Positions 46,315 through 57,720 of a stretch of DNA of 64,000 nucleotides are shown here, one piece after another (the first letter of the stretch is position 1; each line of letters starts with the position of its first letter). The notes under the pieces are model-generated. The model was not told where the DNA came from, ran no database searches, and saw only the letters and a list, made by a program, of their open reading frames with translations. Made by a program: the position numbers and the translations under genes. The stretch is from Dermacentor variabilis (Eukaryota; Arthropoda; Arachnida; Ixodida; Ixodidae). The DNA is taken from positions 128,820,105-128,884,104 of the forward strand of contig NC_134572.1 of assembly GCF_050947875.1 (NCBI RefSeq), in the 5' to 3' direction.

Positions 46315-46425
46315 ACGAAAAGAGAACAGCGAGCGGGAACAGCATGTCGTAGGGGCCAGCAGGTACCCGCTCCACGCGCGTCTCAAAAAGTTAAAGAAAC
46401 CCAAAACTGGCATGGCTAGGACAAG

Positions 46426-46859
46426 GCAGCAGCGGTAGCGACCCTGGCACATTGGCTTACATTCCCCTGTTCTACGCAGATTCTTCGACGGCCCTTGTGT
46501 CTCCGGCGGTAGTCTTTGTGGCGCTACCCACCCTTTTCGTCTTTGGTGCTGCATCGTTCCCGTGTTACCTACACGTGCGGATTCCTCAGCCTGGCTGCTA
46601 TCTACAGCTGATAGCGTCGACGATTTCTGCCACCGGGTGCCACTGCCGTCCCGATTCCTCGCTATAAAAGCCGCCGACGTGGAAGACAACGACACTTTGG
46701 CAGCCGCGGTAGCGACCCTGGCACATTGGCTTACATTCCTCTGTTCTGGGCAGGTTAGTCCACGCCTTGTAACATTCGCTCTTTAGTTCATTTCATGTTG
46801 TCTACTCTACCGCTGCTGCCACTCGAGTCTGCTTCCCTGTGTTTCCGTATCCTGTTCCC
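46426..46859 (+). promoter_or_regulatory. LINE 5' region with duplicated TATA-type promoter unit
   Basis: A ~55-bp block (GCGGTAGCGACCCTGGCACA then TTGGCTTACATTC) occurs at about 46426-46483 and again at about 46698-46752, 274 bp apart. Just before the second copy stands a TATA box (GCTATAAAAG, 46661-46670) about 30-35 bp upstream, so transcription would start at the second block. The element itself starts at the first block, as expected if its own RNA began at an identical upstream unit. This resembles monomeric promoters of some LINEs. Confidence 0.65.
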
Positions 46860-47774
46860 ATGGCAACTGTAGGCACCTGTTGCTCATGCAATGAAGCTGT
46901 TAGCTCAGATGAAATGTCTGTGTCATGTGGCGAATGTAAGGGGCTCTTCCACATTGGGACATGTGCTGGCTTATCGGATAAACAATATAAGGAAAAATCT
47001 GAATCGGCTAAACAAAAGTGGACTTGCTCTACATGCAGAGTCGCAGGAAAGGATAGTGAAGGCTCAAGCGGGAAGTCGTCAGCTGATGAACTAACTGATA
47101 TAAGGTCGCTTTTAGCGGACATAAGTCAACAGTTGGATGAGTTGTTGCCGCTCAAAGCGACTGCGCCAGGCATTGAGCGGTCGGTACAACTAATGTCTGA
47201 TAAGTATGACGAGATGTTGGCACGATTGGCTGCGCAAGAAAAGGACACGAAAGAAATCCGGAAACGGCTTGAACACCTTGAACAAAGCTCTCACGCTAGT
47301 AGCGATGCGACAAAGAAGTTAGAGGCGGATCTTAATGAGCTGGAATGGAGAAACCGTAGGTTCAACCTAGAAATTCACGGTGTTAGTGCAGCTGACAATG
47401 AAAATTTGCTTGAGAAAGTGAATTCTTTTGCCACATTGATTGATGTCCCTGTACTTAGTGAAACCGATGTCACTGCCATTCTCCGCCTTCCATGCAAAGC
47501 CGGCCGCATTCCTGGTACAATTGTGAGGTATCTCTGGCAATCCGTTCGAGACCAGTGGCTGGACAGCCGCTCAAAGCTGAGGGAAAAGAAATCCAAGGTG
47601 TTCTTTCAAGAAAACATGACCAGTTACAACCGACAACTGCTTCGAGAGGCTAAAGGCTGGGCGAAAGTGAATGGTTACAAATTCGTGTGGCACAGGAATG
47701 GAAAGATCTTGCTGCGAAAGACCGAGGGCGACTCTGTGATAGTAGTGCGTCACAGATCAGACTTTCCTTCCTGA
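46860..47774 (+). CDS. CR1-type LINE ORF1 protein: PHD finger, coiled coil, RNA-binding domain
   Basis: Intact 304-codon frame; I chose the ATG at 46860 (MATVGTCCSCNEAV) because the PHD finger starts there and the frame upstream lacks another ATG. Residues ~6-55 form a C4HC3 PHD-type finger (CCSCN, SCGECKGLFHIGTC, KWTCSTCR). About 70-165 is a coiled coil (MLARLAAQEKDTKEIRKRLE). About 165-300 matches the L1-ORF1 RNA-binding and C-terminal domains (WRNRRFNLEIHGV, FFQENMTSYNRQLLREAK, GYKFVWHRNGKILLRK). Family role: nucleic-acid-binding chaperone that coats LINE RNA. ORF2 starts 47 bp after the stop. No disabling change seen, so it could still be expressed. Confidence 0.85.
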   Translation: MATVGTCCSCNEAVSSDEMSVSCGECKGLFHIGTCAGLSDKQYKEKSESAKQKWTCSTCRVAGKDSEGSSGKSSADELTDIRSLLADISQQLDELLPLKATAPGIERSVQLMSDKYDEMLARLAAQEKDTKEIRKRLEHLEQSSHASSDATKKLEADLNELEWRNRRFNLEIHGVSAADNENLLEKVNSFATLIDVPVLSETDVTAILRLPCKAGRIPGTIVRYLWQSVRDQWLDSRSKLREKKSKVFFQENMTSYNRQLLREAKGWAKVNGYKFVWHRNGKILLRKTEGDSVIVVRHRSDFPS

Positions 47775-47821
47775 GCCTGCTATCTTGTGAGCGTACTGAA
47801 GTTGATCATTCCCGCTTAAAG

Positions 47822-50688
47822 ATGGCTACTGATAGTCCCTTCTTTCCGCATGAGGTAGATAATCTTGTCTCAAATCAACATGCTGGTTCATTGAAGTGTC
47901 TTCACCTTAATGTTCGTTCGCTCTGTAACAAAAAAACAGATATCAATGACTTTATCAATGGTTTTCATTTTTTGTTTGATGCTGTAATGCTCAGTGAAAC
48001 TTGGTGCATAGATGGTCGTGACGTGCCTAAGTTTAGACATTATCAATCGTTTTGTGTGAACCGAACGAACCTCCGTGGCGGCGGTGTTCTGCTGTTGTTG
48101 AAAGACCATGTAAGTTGTGAATTGCTTCCCGACTTTTGTGTTTGTTGCGAAGATTTTGAAATGGTAACAGTTCGTGCGAATGAGTACATAATTTCTGTTT
48201 GCTACAGGCCTCCAAATGGAAATGTTCTACAGTTCCTTTCTTTTTATGAACAGCTGCTGTCTTTTTCTGCAGAAAATAGCAATTACTTGGTGTCCGCTGG
48301 TGATTTCAATATCGATATGCTGACCACTTCTGTACCACAAAAGACTATGTTAAATATTTTAGCTTCAAATGGTTATGAAAATTTAATCCGTACGCCAACA
48401 AGAATTACACCCGAAAGTGAAACATTGTTGGACTTGCTGATTACAAATGCTGACACTGAAAATGCTACTGCCGGGGTGATGTCACATGATCTTAGTGATC
48501 ACCTTCCAGTATTTCTTTTTCTAAGAAAACACAACTTTAAAAAAACAAGAAGCATGAGTATATCTTATGTCAAAGTATTACTCAAACACGTCTAGATAGC
48601 TTCAGAGACGAACTTCTACGGTGCGACCTTAGACAAATTTTAGAAATAGATAACGTCGAAATCGCGTATGGCAAGCTTATTGATGAAGTCTCTCGAATAT
48701 ATAAGAACCATTTTCCAGACAAAAAGCTCAGGCTCGGTAAAAAATTACGGAAGCCGTGGATAAGTCCCGAATTGCTAAAACGTATTAATTATAAAAACGT
48801 GCTCTATCACAAGTTCGTCAAGACTAAGGATCCAGGTATATTAAAGGAATACAAGTCGTATAGAAACAAGCTAAATAAGGAACTAAAATCCCATAGGAAG
48901 TCCTATTTTCATGCAGAATTCGAGGGTTGTTTGAACAAACCTGATACCTTATGGAAAAAGTTAAATGATGTCTTATATCGTCGAAAATCGGCTCCACGAA
49001 TACAAACTCTAATACTTGGTGGAAACGAAGTATCGGGAAGTGCTCTTGCAAATGTTTTTAATCACTACCTTGTAAACTTTTCTAGTGGTAGTGCGTCGTC
49101 TGTGATTAGTGAATTTATGCCGAACAGAAATTCATCTTCACTCTTTCTTCATCCCTTTACTGAGCATGAGGTGACATCAGTTTTCCTTTCACTAAAATAT
49201 AGCTCGAGTTGCGACGCAGAAGGCATGCAGGTTCGCCCTATCAAGTATGTACTTGATATCATTTCCCCGTACATTACCTATATTTTTAATTTGTCTTTGT
49301 CAAGCGCTATCTTTCCTAAACGGATGCAAATAGCCAGAGTGTCTGTATTGTTCAAGAAACGTGACGTTAATGATACTAAAAATTATAGACCCATTTCTAT
49401 ATGACCTGTTTTTTCGAAGGGTGTAGAAAAACTAATACTAATGCAGGTTTGGAAGTTTTTTGACAAGCACAGCCTAATTTCTCCAGCCCAGTTTGGATTT
49501 AGAAAACGACGGTCTACAGAATTAGCACTACTCCATCAAAAAGAATTTATTTTCTCGCAATTTGAAATTAAAAACATTGTCCTTGGTATATATATTGATT
49601 TTACTAAAGCATTTGATTGCATCCTTCACTCGGTTCTACTTGGTAAGCTTGAAACCTATGGTATTCGAGGGCACTGTGGAAGCCTTATAAAATCTTATCT
49701 TGACAATCGCTATCAATATGTTGAAATAAACAATAGCCGCTCAAATTTGAAACATATCACCAGAGGCGTTCCTCAGGGTAGTATTCTTGGCCCATTCCTG
49801 TTTATCACATATATAAATGACTTAGTAAATATCTATAAAGATGCGAAATGCGTAATGTACGCAGATGACGCCAGTATATTTTTTTCGTCACCTGACTCTA
49901 GTAGCCTTGAGAATAAAGCTAACACTGCTCTGAAAATTCTTCATGTATGGTCAAAACAAAACTGTCTACAAATCAATATAAACAAAACAAAAGCAATAAT
50001 CTTTAGGCCCAAATCTAAGCAAATAAACAGTTCCATCAACCTTGTTTATGACGGTGTAAACCTAGAAATTGTATATAGTTTTAAGATATTTGGCGTTATT
50101 TTCACACAAAATATGCTTTGGGACATGCACATAGAATCGGTATTGGGCAAATTATCCCGTGTAGTTGGCATGATGGTGCGGCTGAGACCTCTTTTACCTT
50201 ACAGAATCAAGGTTCTTATTTATAACACCCTATTTTTTTCTACACTTTATTATTGTCTGCTCGTGTGGGGTACCACATCACTTACGAATCTAGAAAAGAT
50301 ACATATACTTCAGAAAAAATTTTTGCGAGTACTATTTAACCTGCCTTACAATGCCCACACATCAGACTTATTTCAGATAGCAAATATAATACCCGTTTTT
50401 AACCTTTATATTTACAAGTTAGGTCAAGCTTTCAAACGGGAGGTAAAAGAGAACTTAACGTTTCTTCATGAGTTATCTAATCTCACCAGGAACACACATT
50501 CTTACATCACAAGGTGTACGGAACAGTGGAAGGTGGTCACTCCGCGTGCCAATTATTCTACACAAAAGATATCACACACACTACCAACACTTTTAAATTT
50601 GTTTCTGAAATCAGGTCTTGATATTTATATAACCGGTGTACGAGCTTTACGTGAACATTTTGTCACTCAATCTTTCTTAAATAATTGA
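47822..50688 (+). pseudogene. CR1-type LINE ORF2: endonuclease and reverse transcriptase, two disabling changes
   Basis: Starts ATG at 47822. Endonuclease: CLHLNVRSLCNK, LSETW, GGGVLLLL, VCYRPPN, SAGDFNIDM, LLDLLITNAD and SDHLPVF, all catalytic blocks present. A frameshift near 48550 (in an A-rich run) moves the frame from its end at 48595 to the next one. Linker with RKPWISPELLKRINYKN; RT fingers with RVSVLFKKRDVNDTKNYRPI; a TGA at 49402-49404; then IYIDFTKAFDCILHSVLL, TRGVPQGSILGPFLF, catalytic MYADDASIF near 49860, and a thumb/C-terminus to 50688. No RNase H. Family role: nicks DNA and copies LINE RNA into it. Apart from these two changes the frame is clean, implying a young copy. Confidence 0.9.
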
Positions 50689-50907
50689 AGAACGTTTTTC
50701 AGATAAGTTGTGTTCTTGCGTTTACTTTTTGTCCATATTTCACATATAGTCAATTGCTATGTATATATGTGTCTCCTGTTGAATCGCTGTTTGCCTTGTA
50801 AAGGAGGCTGCGGGCTCTAGTCAAGTCGCTTGCCTCTAAAGCGACTTTTACCCACAGTCTCCTCCATCACTGATGGAAATAAAGAAGTTATTATTATTAT
50901 TATTATA

Positions 50908-53767
50908 AGGGTACCCATCCGAGCAGTCGACGTCACCAAAGCGCTTTCCAAAGAAGGGATCGCTCCTGCTGGCCTAAAGCAGAGGGTTGCCGAGGTGAAC
51001 GAACATCGTGCTGTCGGTGTCGTCCGTGTCGAAGGAAATTTAGTCTGTAGGCAGGGGATGAAGCAAGAATGAGGGTCGTGGATAGGCCTGCTCTGATGCC
51101 ATGCCGAAACCGAGTTGGGCGCTAGTTATGTGGGCTTGGGTTTGCATAAGGCTCACCCTATGAACGATATTCAGGAAAGGGCTCCACACTCCTTCACTCC
51201 GCGACGCACAAAGGCACAGCGGCAGGGTTTGTCGACTCTCCGACACGGCGCAGAGAAGGCTCCGGAGTCAGATCACAAACAAAGGCGGTTTTTATCATCC
51301 AAGACAAAGCATAGTGCGACAGTTACGGCGCTTACGGGCAAAGGCTCACCATAAGACAGGCCGAGTACGCTCGCAAAAAGTTGGTCTAATAAACTAATAA
51401 CTGCGGTCTAACTGCAACATTTACATGCCTTCAAGAATGTAAAATGCTAGATTTCAAGCTGCAGCAGTAGTCGAGTTAGTCAAAAATGAACTCCATTGCG
51501 CACCTCATAAATGAAAATAAGTTCATGCCTTTTAGTAAGCTTAGATGGATGCCGCAGTGAACTTTCTAGGTATTATTGAAATGTGGGTAAGCTTGCCGTA
51601 ACAAGCCTTGTTGCCCGTTTTTATAGGCACATCCAGTCATATCCATTGAACCGGAGGACCATATTTTCATCCCTATTGAGCATCATGTTTGCAGATATGA
51701 TCCTCAAATTATGGCTTGAGCAGTGGCACAACCAGAGATGATGCGGAGGGCACATTGGACACGTGCTTAGGATGTGTCACAAGTGGTGTTTGCGACACAC
51801 CAGACTAATGACAGACCTATGACATCTGAAAATGGCCAACATTATATTTATTAGCAAGAGTATATTAACATTGGTGCTGAATGAGGATGAACTGTCGGTT
51901 AATTCGTTTTTTGTTTAAATCTAAAAATTGAAGTTAGTTTAGCAGTTGACGGTTGCAGCCATTTAGATGTTTCGCATGCATTTCAGTAGGAAGACTAAGA
52001 GCTAAGCCTTTCTTTTAGATCCATGATCTTGCCTATCTTGATGTTGTTTTACACCATTTCCTCGTGTTTACTTTTGCGCACAATATTTTTCAGGCACCCG
52101 CTTTATGTAACGCATGAATGCAGCTGCAAGGACACAAGGATGTCAAAGAACCAGCCCAGCACGCGTAATGCGGAGGAGCGCACGCCTAAGAATGAAAATG
52201 CATTGCCATGCAATTTGGACGAGAAAGCTAGAATGTGGGTATATTGCGTATACCAACTGACTAAATGTCAACAAAATCAAAATGGCACCATCGCACAGTG
52301 AGTGTGTAATCTTCCCAGTGATTAATCTTCCCAGACACATAAGTACTTGTTTTGACACGAAGATTCTGTGAAGTGCGATAATTTTTCCTAAGTGCATCTC
52401 AACCACTTCCCTAGGAAAAAAGCTTTTGTTTCAGCTTGTTGATACACTGTGCAACTATGTGCATACTCGCATGCCAAATCCACGTACATGGAAGGGATAT
52501 GTGAAAGAGGATGGTGCCATTCTTGATTCATGTTTTGCTTCTTTGTCTTTTTTGCGCACTTCCCTGTCTCTACTTATCCTTATGTCGCCTTTGATGCACC
52601 ACGTTCATCACATCTCATTTTTGGTCCACATCTGAAGCCATGCTATACTTTAGTTAGACTGCATATTCAATGAGTCACAATAATTGATCATGTAATTAGG
52701 CAAGCTGCTCCTCAGAAGTATAGCATTCTTAGCGTAAAGTGAATGAAACGCTACCATATATGACAAGAAATTTGATGCGCAAGATTTTAATGCCAATTCT
52801 CCTTGCAGTTGTATACTTGTTTGCTACACACGAGATAATATTGTAAATTTAATTTTATTTATTTTATGAGAAAGTGTAATGGATCAATGCTAACAGCAGC
52901 AGGAAACTACTTTCATGAGGAGACCAACCGAACAGGAAATATGATACGCCTCTGTACCGCTTTGAGATCGGGCAGGATATTGGTGCAGAACCACGACAAG
53001 CCACACTTAGAAACAATGGGGTGTATCCCACACATGAATAACTTTATGTGAAATATAAGCAAAGCTAGCAAGACCTGCGGCCTCACATGAGAATACACAT
53101 TTCTAAATGCACTGTACTCTCAGTTAGGAACATCCATACACTGTACAGGATGTTATCAAATGAGCTGCTGTCTTAGAATATGGCACACAAAAATAAGTTT
53201 CTTGCACAATTTATCTACATTACCAGCCCCATGCTTAGCAGCTCATCAGGTAACCCCTGCCATATAAGTGCACACATTTTGGGCTCGAAATGCGTTTGCT
53301 GGCCAGTAATGCGGCGCATATTTCTCTTCGATCATAGTGTCAATGCATTGTGAGTTTGTGCATGTTTATTCTATGTTTAACTTTCCATTGTATATATTAT
53401 TTTTGAAAAGAAGGCAATTGAAATTAAAGGATATTTCTACACTGTAATACTGATGAAACTTTAGATAATATACTTATGTTTCATTACAATATGTGTTGTA
53501 AAGTTCATTGGCACCATTGTAACCTGATTTTATGTGTTTGTCAGTATGATGAAATTACTATTCAGTTTGTCTTGTGGCTGATCAATAAAAATTTTGACAT
53601 TTTAAGAGCGAAAATGTTTTATTTGAGTAACTAGGCGACTACAGGTTACATCCTGTTCACCAAGAATAAGTGCAGGAGCTGCTTATAACGGAATCAGATA
53701 TTCCCCACATGTAAGTATTGCGAATCCCTTCAAACGTGACCATGGATCTACATCGTGCTTTCACGCT
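50908..53767. other. Stretch without recognisable gene
   Basis: About 2.9 kb with only short frames and no conserved domain. The AT-rich 53380-53610 segment ends in AATAAAAATTTTG near 53583, a possible polyadenylation signal, but I see no upstream coding exon to attach it to. Confidence 0.45.
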
Positions 53768-53965
53768 ATTGGGAAGAGTACTAGCACTCTGTTTTGAAGG
53801 AGTACAGGCACTCTGTTTGGGGGAGTAGAAACACTCGGCTGCTAGGAGTTGAAGTGCTCGGTTCGGAAGGGTAGAAGCACTCTGTCTGAGGAAGTGCTAT
53901 TACCCCTGTGGAGAGAGTATTAGCACTCTGCAGAAGAGTACTAGCACTCCCTTGCTGTGGAGTAA
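53768..53965. repeat. Degenerate ~23-bp tandem repeat
   Basis: Repeated GGAGTAGAAGCACTCTG-like units, about eight copies of 21-25 bp (for example GGAGTACAGGCACTCTGTTT, AGGGTAGAAGCACTCTGTCT, AGAGTACTAGCACTCCC). Each unit holds short complementary halves (GAGT/ACTC). The flank to 54100 continues with AAAGAGAGTGT/ACTCTCTTTG inverted motifs and ends in TTTTTATAGTGTA. Could be the core of a MITE-like element. Confidence 0.6.
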
Positions 53966-54489
53966 CAAAACCCTGTCAGGATGAGTTTTCCTACTCTTTC
54001 TCAAAGAGGGTCCATCTACTCTCGAAAAGAGAGTGAGGTATGGGACAAGCAGATACTCCCTCAAAGAGAGTGTCCGGACTCTCTTTGTTTTTATAGTGTA
54101 GCTGCAGGCCTGTGAGCATCTGCCGCGGCGATGAAGCGCTTAACGCAACAGAGCTCGGGTGGAGAAGGCCCTCGGGGGCCGCCACTCGGGAGACCAATCA
54201 GGGAGCGTCCCGGTGTCATATTTATAATTGCTAGTAGGCACAGTGGGGTGCAGCGTTTCTCACGGCGCCATATATACGTTAGCAACTGTAAACTCGGCTC
54301 ACACGTGACACTTGCTCGCGCGGTGATTCCAGCCCGGGAGGGAGGAGCACGGTTTGCGCTCGAAATTGGCTCCAGCTCGCTAGCCGTGTCCGCCATGTTG
54401 CCGTCACGGAGGCGGTTCCCTGAAATCGCGCTAAGCACAACGCGCGAGCTGGGGGACGAGGCGCGTGAAGGCGCCTCAATCCCCACGAA
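53966..54489. other. Stretch without recognisable gene
   Basis: Contains the ACTCTCTTTG inverted motifs that continue from the degenerate repeat to about 54100, then GC-rich sequence with a 131-codon minus-strand and a 183-codon plus-strand open frame; neither resembles a known protein. Confidence 0.4.
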
Positions 54490-55080
54490 TTACACCTGCA
54501 CCAACTGGCGCCGAAGGTGGGCAAACATCGTTAGCAAAGACGAATTGAACACGAGACGTAAGAAAAGCGCGTATCCAAGTAATTATGGCGGGATTAGTGT
54601 TCTGCGAGCACTTTGTTTATGCAATAGCATAGAATGGCTTACCTTGTCAAATGCTTTAGCAAAGTCTACAAATAGGCAGTGAATTACGAAAGCAATGTCT
54701 GTATATGCATGCAAGTCCTTAGTGAATGACAAGAGCTCCGTTTCACAAGAAAAGATATTTGTGGAGTCCGTGCTGCGTTGGAGTCAAACATTTGTTGGTT
54801 TCCAGAAAACTGACCAGATGTGTGAAGATAACATGCTTCATTATTTTGCAGGCTAAGGAGGTTCGTGACAATAGCCTGTGAATGTTAGGACTATGACTTC
54901 TCCCGGATTTGCGGATCGGAATTACTTCGCTTGTCTTCCTGTCTGTGGGAAGGGTTCCAGAGTTCTACGATAGCGAAAAAGTACCTTGAAGAAGATAAAA
55001 TAGTACGGAACCTTGTTGCGCCAGAATATAGGATTTATTTGGTCAAAACCATAAGAGGGCATTAGTTTTAAATTCTGGAT
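54490..55080 (-). mobile_element. LINE RT fragment (CR1/Jockey type)
   Basis: Translating the minus strand from about 55060 gives TLPTDRKTSEVIPIRKSGRS near 54930, RTSLACKIMKHVIFTHLV near 54850, LTPTQHGLHKY near 54780, then a decayed FAKAFDKV-like segment near 54650 and WIRAFLTSRVQFVFANDV near 54550. These are consecutive RT fingers-to-palm blocks, with stops in between. The catalytic YADD and the endonuclease are absent. Confidence 0.65.
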
Positions 55081-56434
55081 TACTCCACTTGTTCAGGTTG
55101 TTCACCTGATGTATGAAGCTTAACTGCTAGTACAAGTGGTGTTGCTTTTGCTATCATGCGTTTCCATGTCCCTCCGCTGTCTAAGGGGAAAACCCTGAGG
55201 ATAAAAAAAATTGAAAAAATGAAAAGTAGTGTACCTTTTGAGCAGGCCTTTTCGTATATCACGCATCCGCCAGACAGGAGACACGAACACAATCGCACAC
55301 AATTCACAAATTTTTAATTCAAAAACCAATGAGTAACTATTCCTGTGCAACTTTCGAAAACAAACACTGCACACGATTTACGCTCATTGAATACAGAGCA
55401 CAATGCGCTATGCGTCGTCCTCTCCATAAGGCGAGTCCTGACCGCTGGTGTACATCGGCAATGTCTTGCTAGCACAGTAGAACAGCCGCCATAGCACTTG
55501 AGGTCTTCAGATTTTGGTCGTCTGCTGGCTGTTGTTGGATAGGATCGATCCTCACGAGTGCATCACCATCGCAAAGTGCGGTCAAAAAGTTCACGTCGAA
55601 ATGCAAGTCAGCGCAGGAAGAGGGCACCGAGGTGGTTGTGAGGCTCGTCTCTCGTATTTCAGGGTCAGGCCTTCTTAGCATCCTTCTACTGGTTGCAGTG
55701 CATAGCCAGAAAATATTCCGCTTATTCCAAAGACAACTTACCCCACTGCAAGAAGATTGCGTGACGACTTTCTTTCTGCTTTGTTTCTTCAACATCCTGA
55801 TCAATTTGCTGCGTCCACCTGTTTTCTTCTTCGTGTGCCTGCGTCGTTGGCCGAGTCAACTCTATTTTATTTGTTCTTTCAGTATTTTTTAATTTCGAGC
55901 AATCCTGTGTCAACAGGCCCGTTTTAAAGTGTTCATAACAGTCAAATGTGGTTCATGACCATTCCACAACACTTCTATACCAGCACTCGAGCACATTAAC
56001 CGATTCACGAAAGTCCGCGTTATTCAAACATGATTTCAAAGCGACGTAGACAAAATGAAGTCAAGATACAAATTTATACTTAACAGCTGCTCCAGACCAC
56101 AGTAGCACAAGACGAAGAATCATTTCTACAAATCAAAGAAATGCAATCTTCTTTAAACACTGTTCGTCGAGCTCCTATGACACATATGGGTGAAGTGTGA
56201 AGCAGCACACAGTAAACTACACTAAGACGTGGAACGAATGAAAAAAAAACAACCACTTCAGTCACAACTACAATTTATTGCGAAAAAGCCTTGCTAGTCG
56301 CCCCTTGCGCCAATGACATGTGACAATGACTGGCGCTACTTACCAAAACAATAGCAAAAAAACCTTCTTGCTTGAAAGTCATAGTATCAATGCATTTGCT
56401 GGCTTTCCTGAAGTGACAATTCACGCTAGTTTAT
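55081..56434. other. Stretch without recognisable gene
   Basis: No domain recognised on either strand; short open frames only, none with family resemblance. It ends at the target-site duplication of the LTR element. Confidence 0.45.
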
Positions 56435-56438
56435 CATG
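56435..56438. other. Target-site duplication, left (CATG)
   Basis: CATG here and at 61226-61229 immediately outside the two LTRs. Four bases is a normal Ty3/gypsy duplication length. CATG is its own reverse complement and short, so it supports rather than proves the boundary. Confidence 0.75.
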
Positions 56439-57039
56439 TGTTGCAATCTGGGTTGCAAGCCCCAAGGGTAGCGTTGGCCTGGCGGCCTGGGGCACAGCTG
56501 GAAGCATCCGAAGGTACTGGCAAAGCATGAGTCGACTGTTAACAGAACAACTTGTTTATTCTAGCATCACAAAAGAGCGGCCAGTCAGGTCGACCGAAGT
56601 GAAGAGTCGGGACCGCACGTTGCTCGACGGAAGAATTCGAAGCCTCTCTCTTGGCGTCCGGGGGCAGCTGCTTTTATACTCTCGGCGTTGAGGGCAAGAA
56701 GGAACGGCTCTTGATGCGGCGCACGTGACGGCGCCGCTCGGGCACGTTGAGACGAGTAGGTGACGCATCCGCCGGGCCGGCGCTGGTCAGACCTCCTCGC
56801 TTCACACTTGGGGAGCTCCTCTCCCCGGCTGCCGCGCTTTGACAAGCGTGGGCACCAACATGCACACACACACACACGCACACACGAAGACACGTGGCAT
56901 TGAAACATGCCTGGACGCACTTGGCGGGGAGGCGTTGCGGCAGCGCTGAACGGGCCAAAATGTCCGCCGCTTTGAACGAAGCCCCGGCGTCCGTTGCATC
57001 CGCGCCGGCTATACCGCGTGTCGTAGGTGAAACGTAACA
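56439..57039 (-). repeat. 3' LTR
   Basis: 601 bp, nearly identical to 60591-61225 except at the first ~25 bp, scattered substitutions and a shorter CA tract (56863-56885). In the element's orientation it starts TGTTACGTTTCACC and includes the sequence that is TATACCGC/GCGGTATA on the plus/minus strands. The G/C-rich GGCGGGGCGGTC just before it on the minus strand may serve as polypurine tract. Confidence 0.88.
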
Positions 57040-57520
57040 GACCGCCCCGCCGGGAGAAGGAGATCCCGATGGTCAGGGGACTGCATCCGCTGTCCGGAGG
57101 GATGTCGCCCGATGATGCTCATAACCGAAGTCGGTCATCCCTCGGCGTTTCCTGAGCGCAGCGCACAGAGAAGGCCTCGTTCTCACGTTCAGGTTCACAC
57201 AGGACACTGCAAAGTGACTTCGGGAGAGTTGCCATTTTTGTTCTCGTTTCCAGCAAGCGTTAGAACTACGCCGAAACTCAACCGCTCAGTCAGCAAGCAC
57301 GACACAATCCTCACTAAGCCATGCCAGGCTCTTTCCCCTTTTATACTACTGCCTAGTTCCTTACAGTAGTCTAGCAGCACTCAGAACGCGTCCAAAAATT
57401 GGAAAATTGCACTAGAAAGCACGTCTTCACTTTGAAACAATAAACAAAAGCAATATGTTAAAAATCCTGCCTCAGGAACAAAACCATCAGTAACAAATAA
57501 CTTTGAGGCTGATTCCTACG

Positions 57521-57720
57521 TTAGGGGCCTCGACTTAAGCCATCGGCGTTACCGTTGAGACTCCCCTTTTTGTAACGCACCTCTAAGGAATATCGTTGCA
57601 AAGCGAGGCTCCAGCGCAGGAGGCGGCCATTTGTGGAAGAGATGGTCTGCATCCAATGGAGAGGGCAGTGATCCGTCTCAAAGCATGCGAGACCGCAGCG
57701 AGCGACCGTACACCAGCTCA
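57521..57720 (-). pseudogene. Ty3/gypsy RNase H, C-terminal half
   Basis: Minus-strand reading gives ETDHCPLHWMQTI, RLLRWSLALQRYSLEVRYKK and GNADGLSRGP before the stop. The aspartates of TDH and NAD are two of the RNase H catalytic residues. The first half (with the first D and the E) is absent. It follows the integrase frame directly with a frameshift at about 57700, near the sequence GCATGCTTTGAGACGG. Confidence 0.85.

Larger units (their letters stand above)
46426..50907 (+). mobile_element. Near full-length CR1-type LINE
   Basis: A ~4.5-kb element with a 5' region (46426-46859), ORF1 (46860-47774), ORF2 (47822-50688) and a 3' UTR ending in AATAAAGAAG(TTA)n at 50888-50907. The two-ORF layout, a PHD-type finger in ORF1, an apurinic endonuclease plus RT without RNase H in ORF2, and a microsatellite tail point to the CR1/L2 group. 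I see no target-site duplication, common for this group. It is the best preserved autonomous element in the window, with only two disabling changes noticed. Confidence 0.88.

Noticed and set aside
56580..56960. Overlapping ~100-codon frames repeated at 60735-61355
   Set aside because: They are the two LTRs read in the coding sense; duplicated because LTRs are duplicated.
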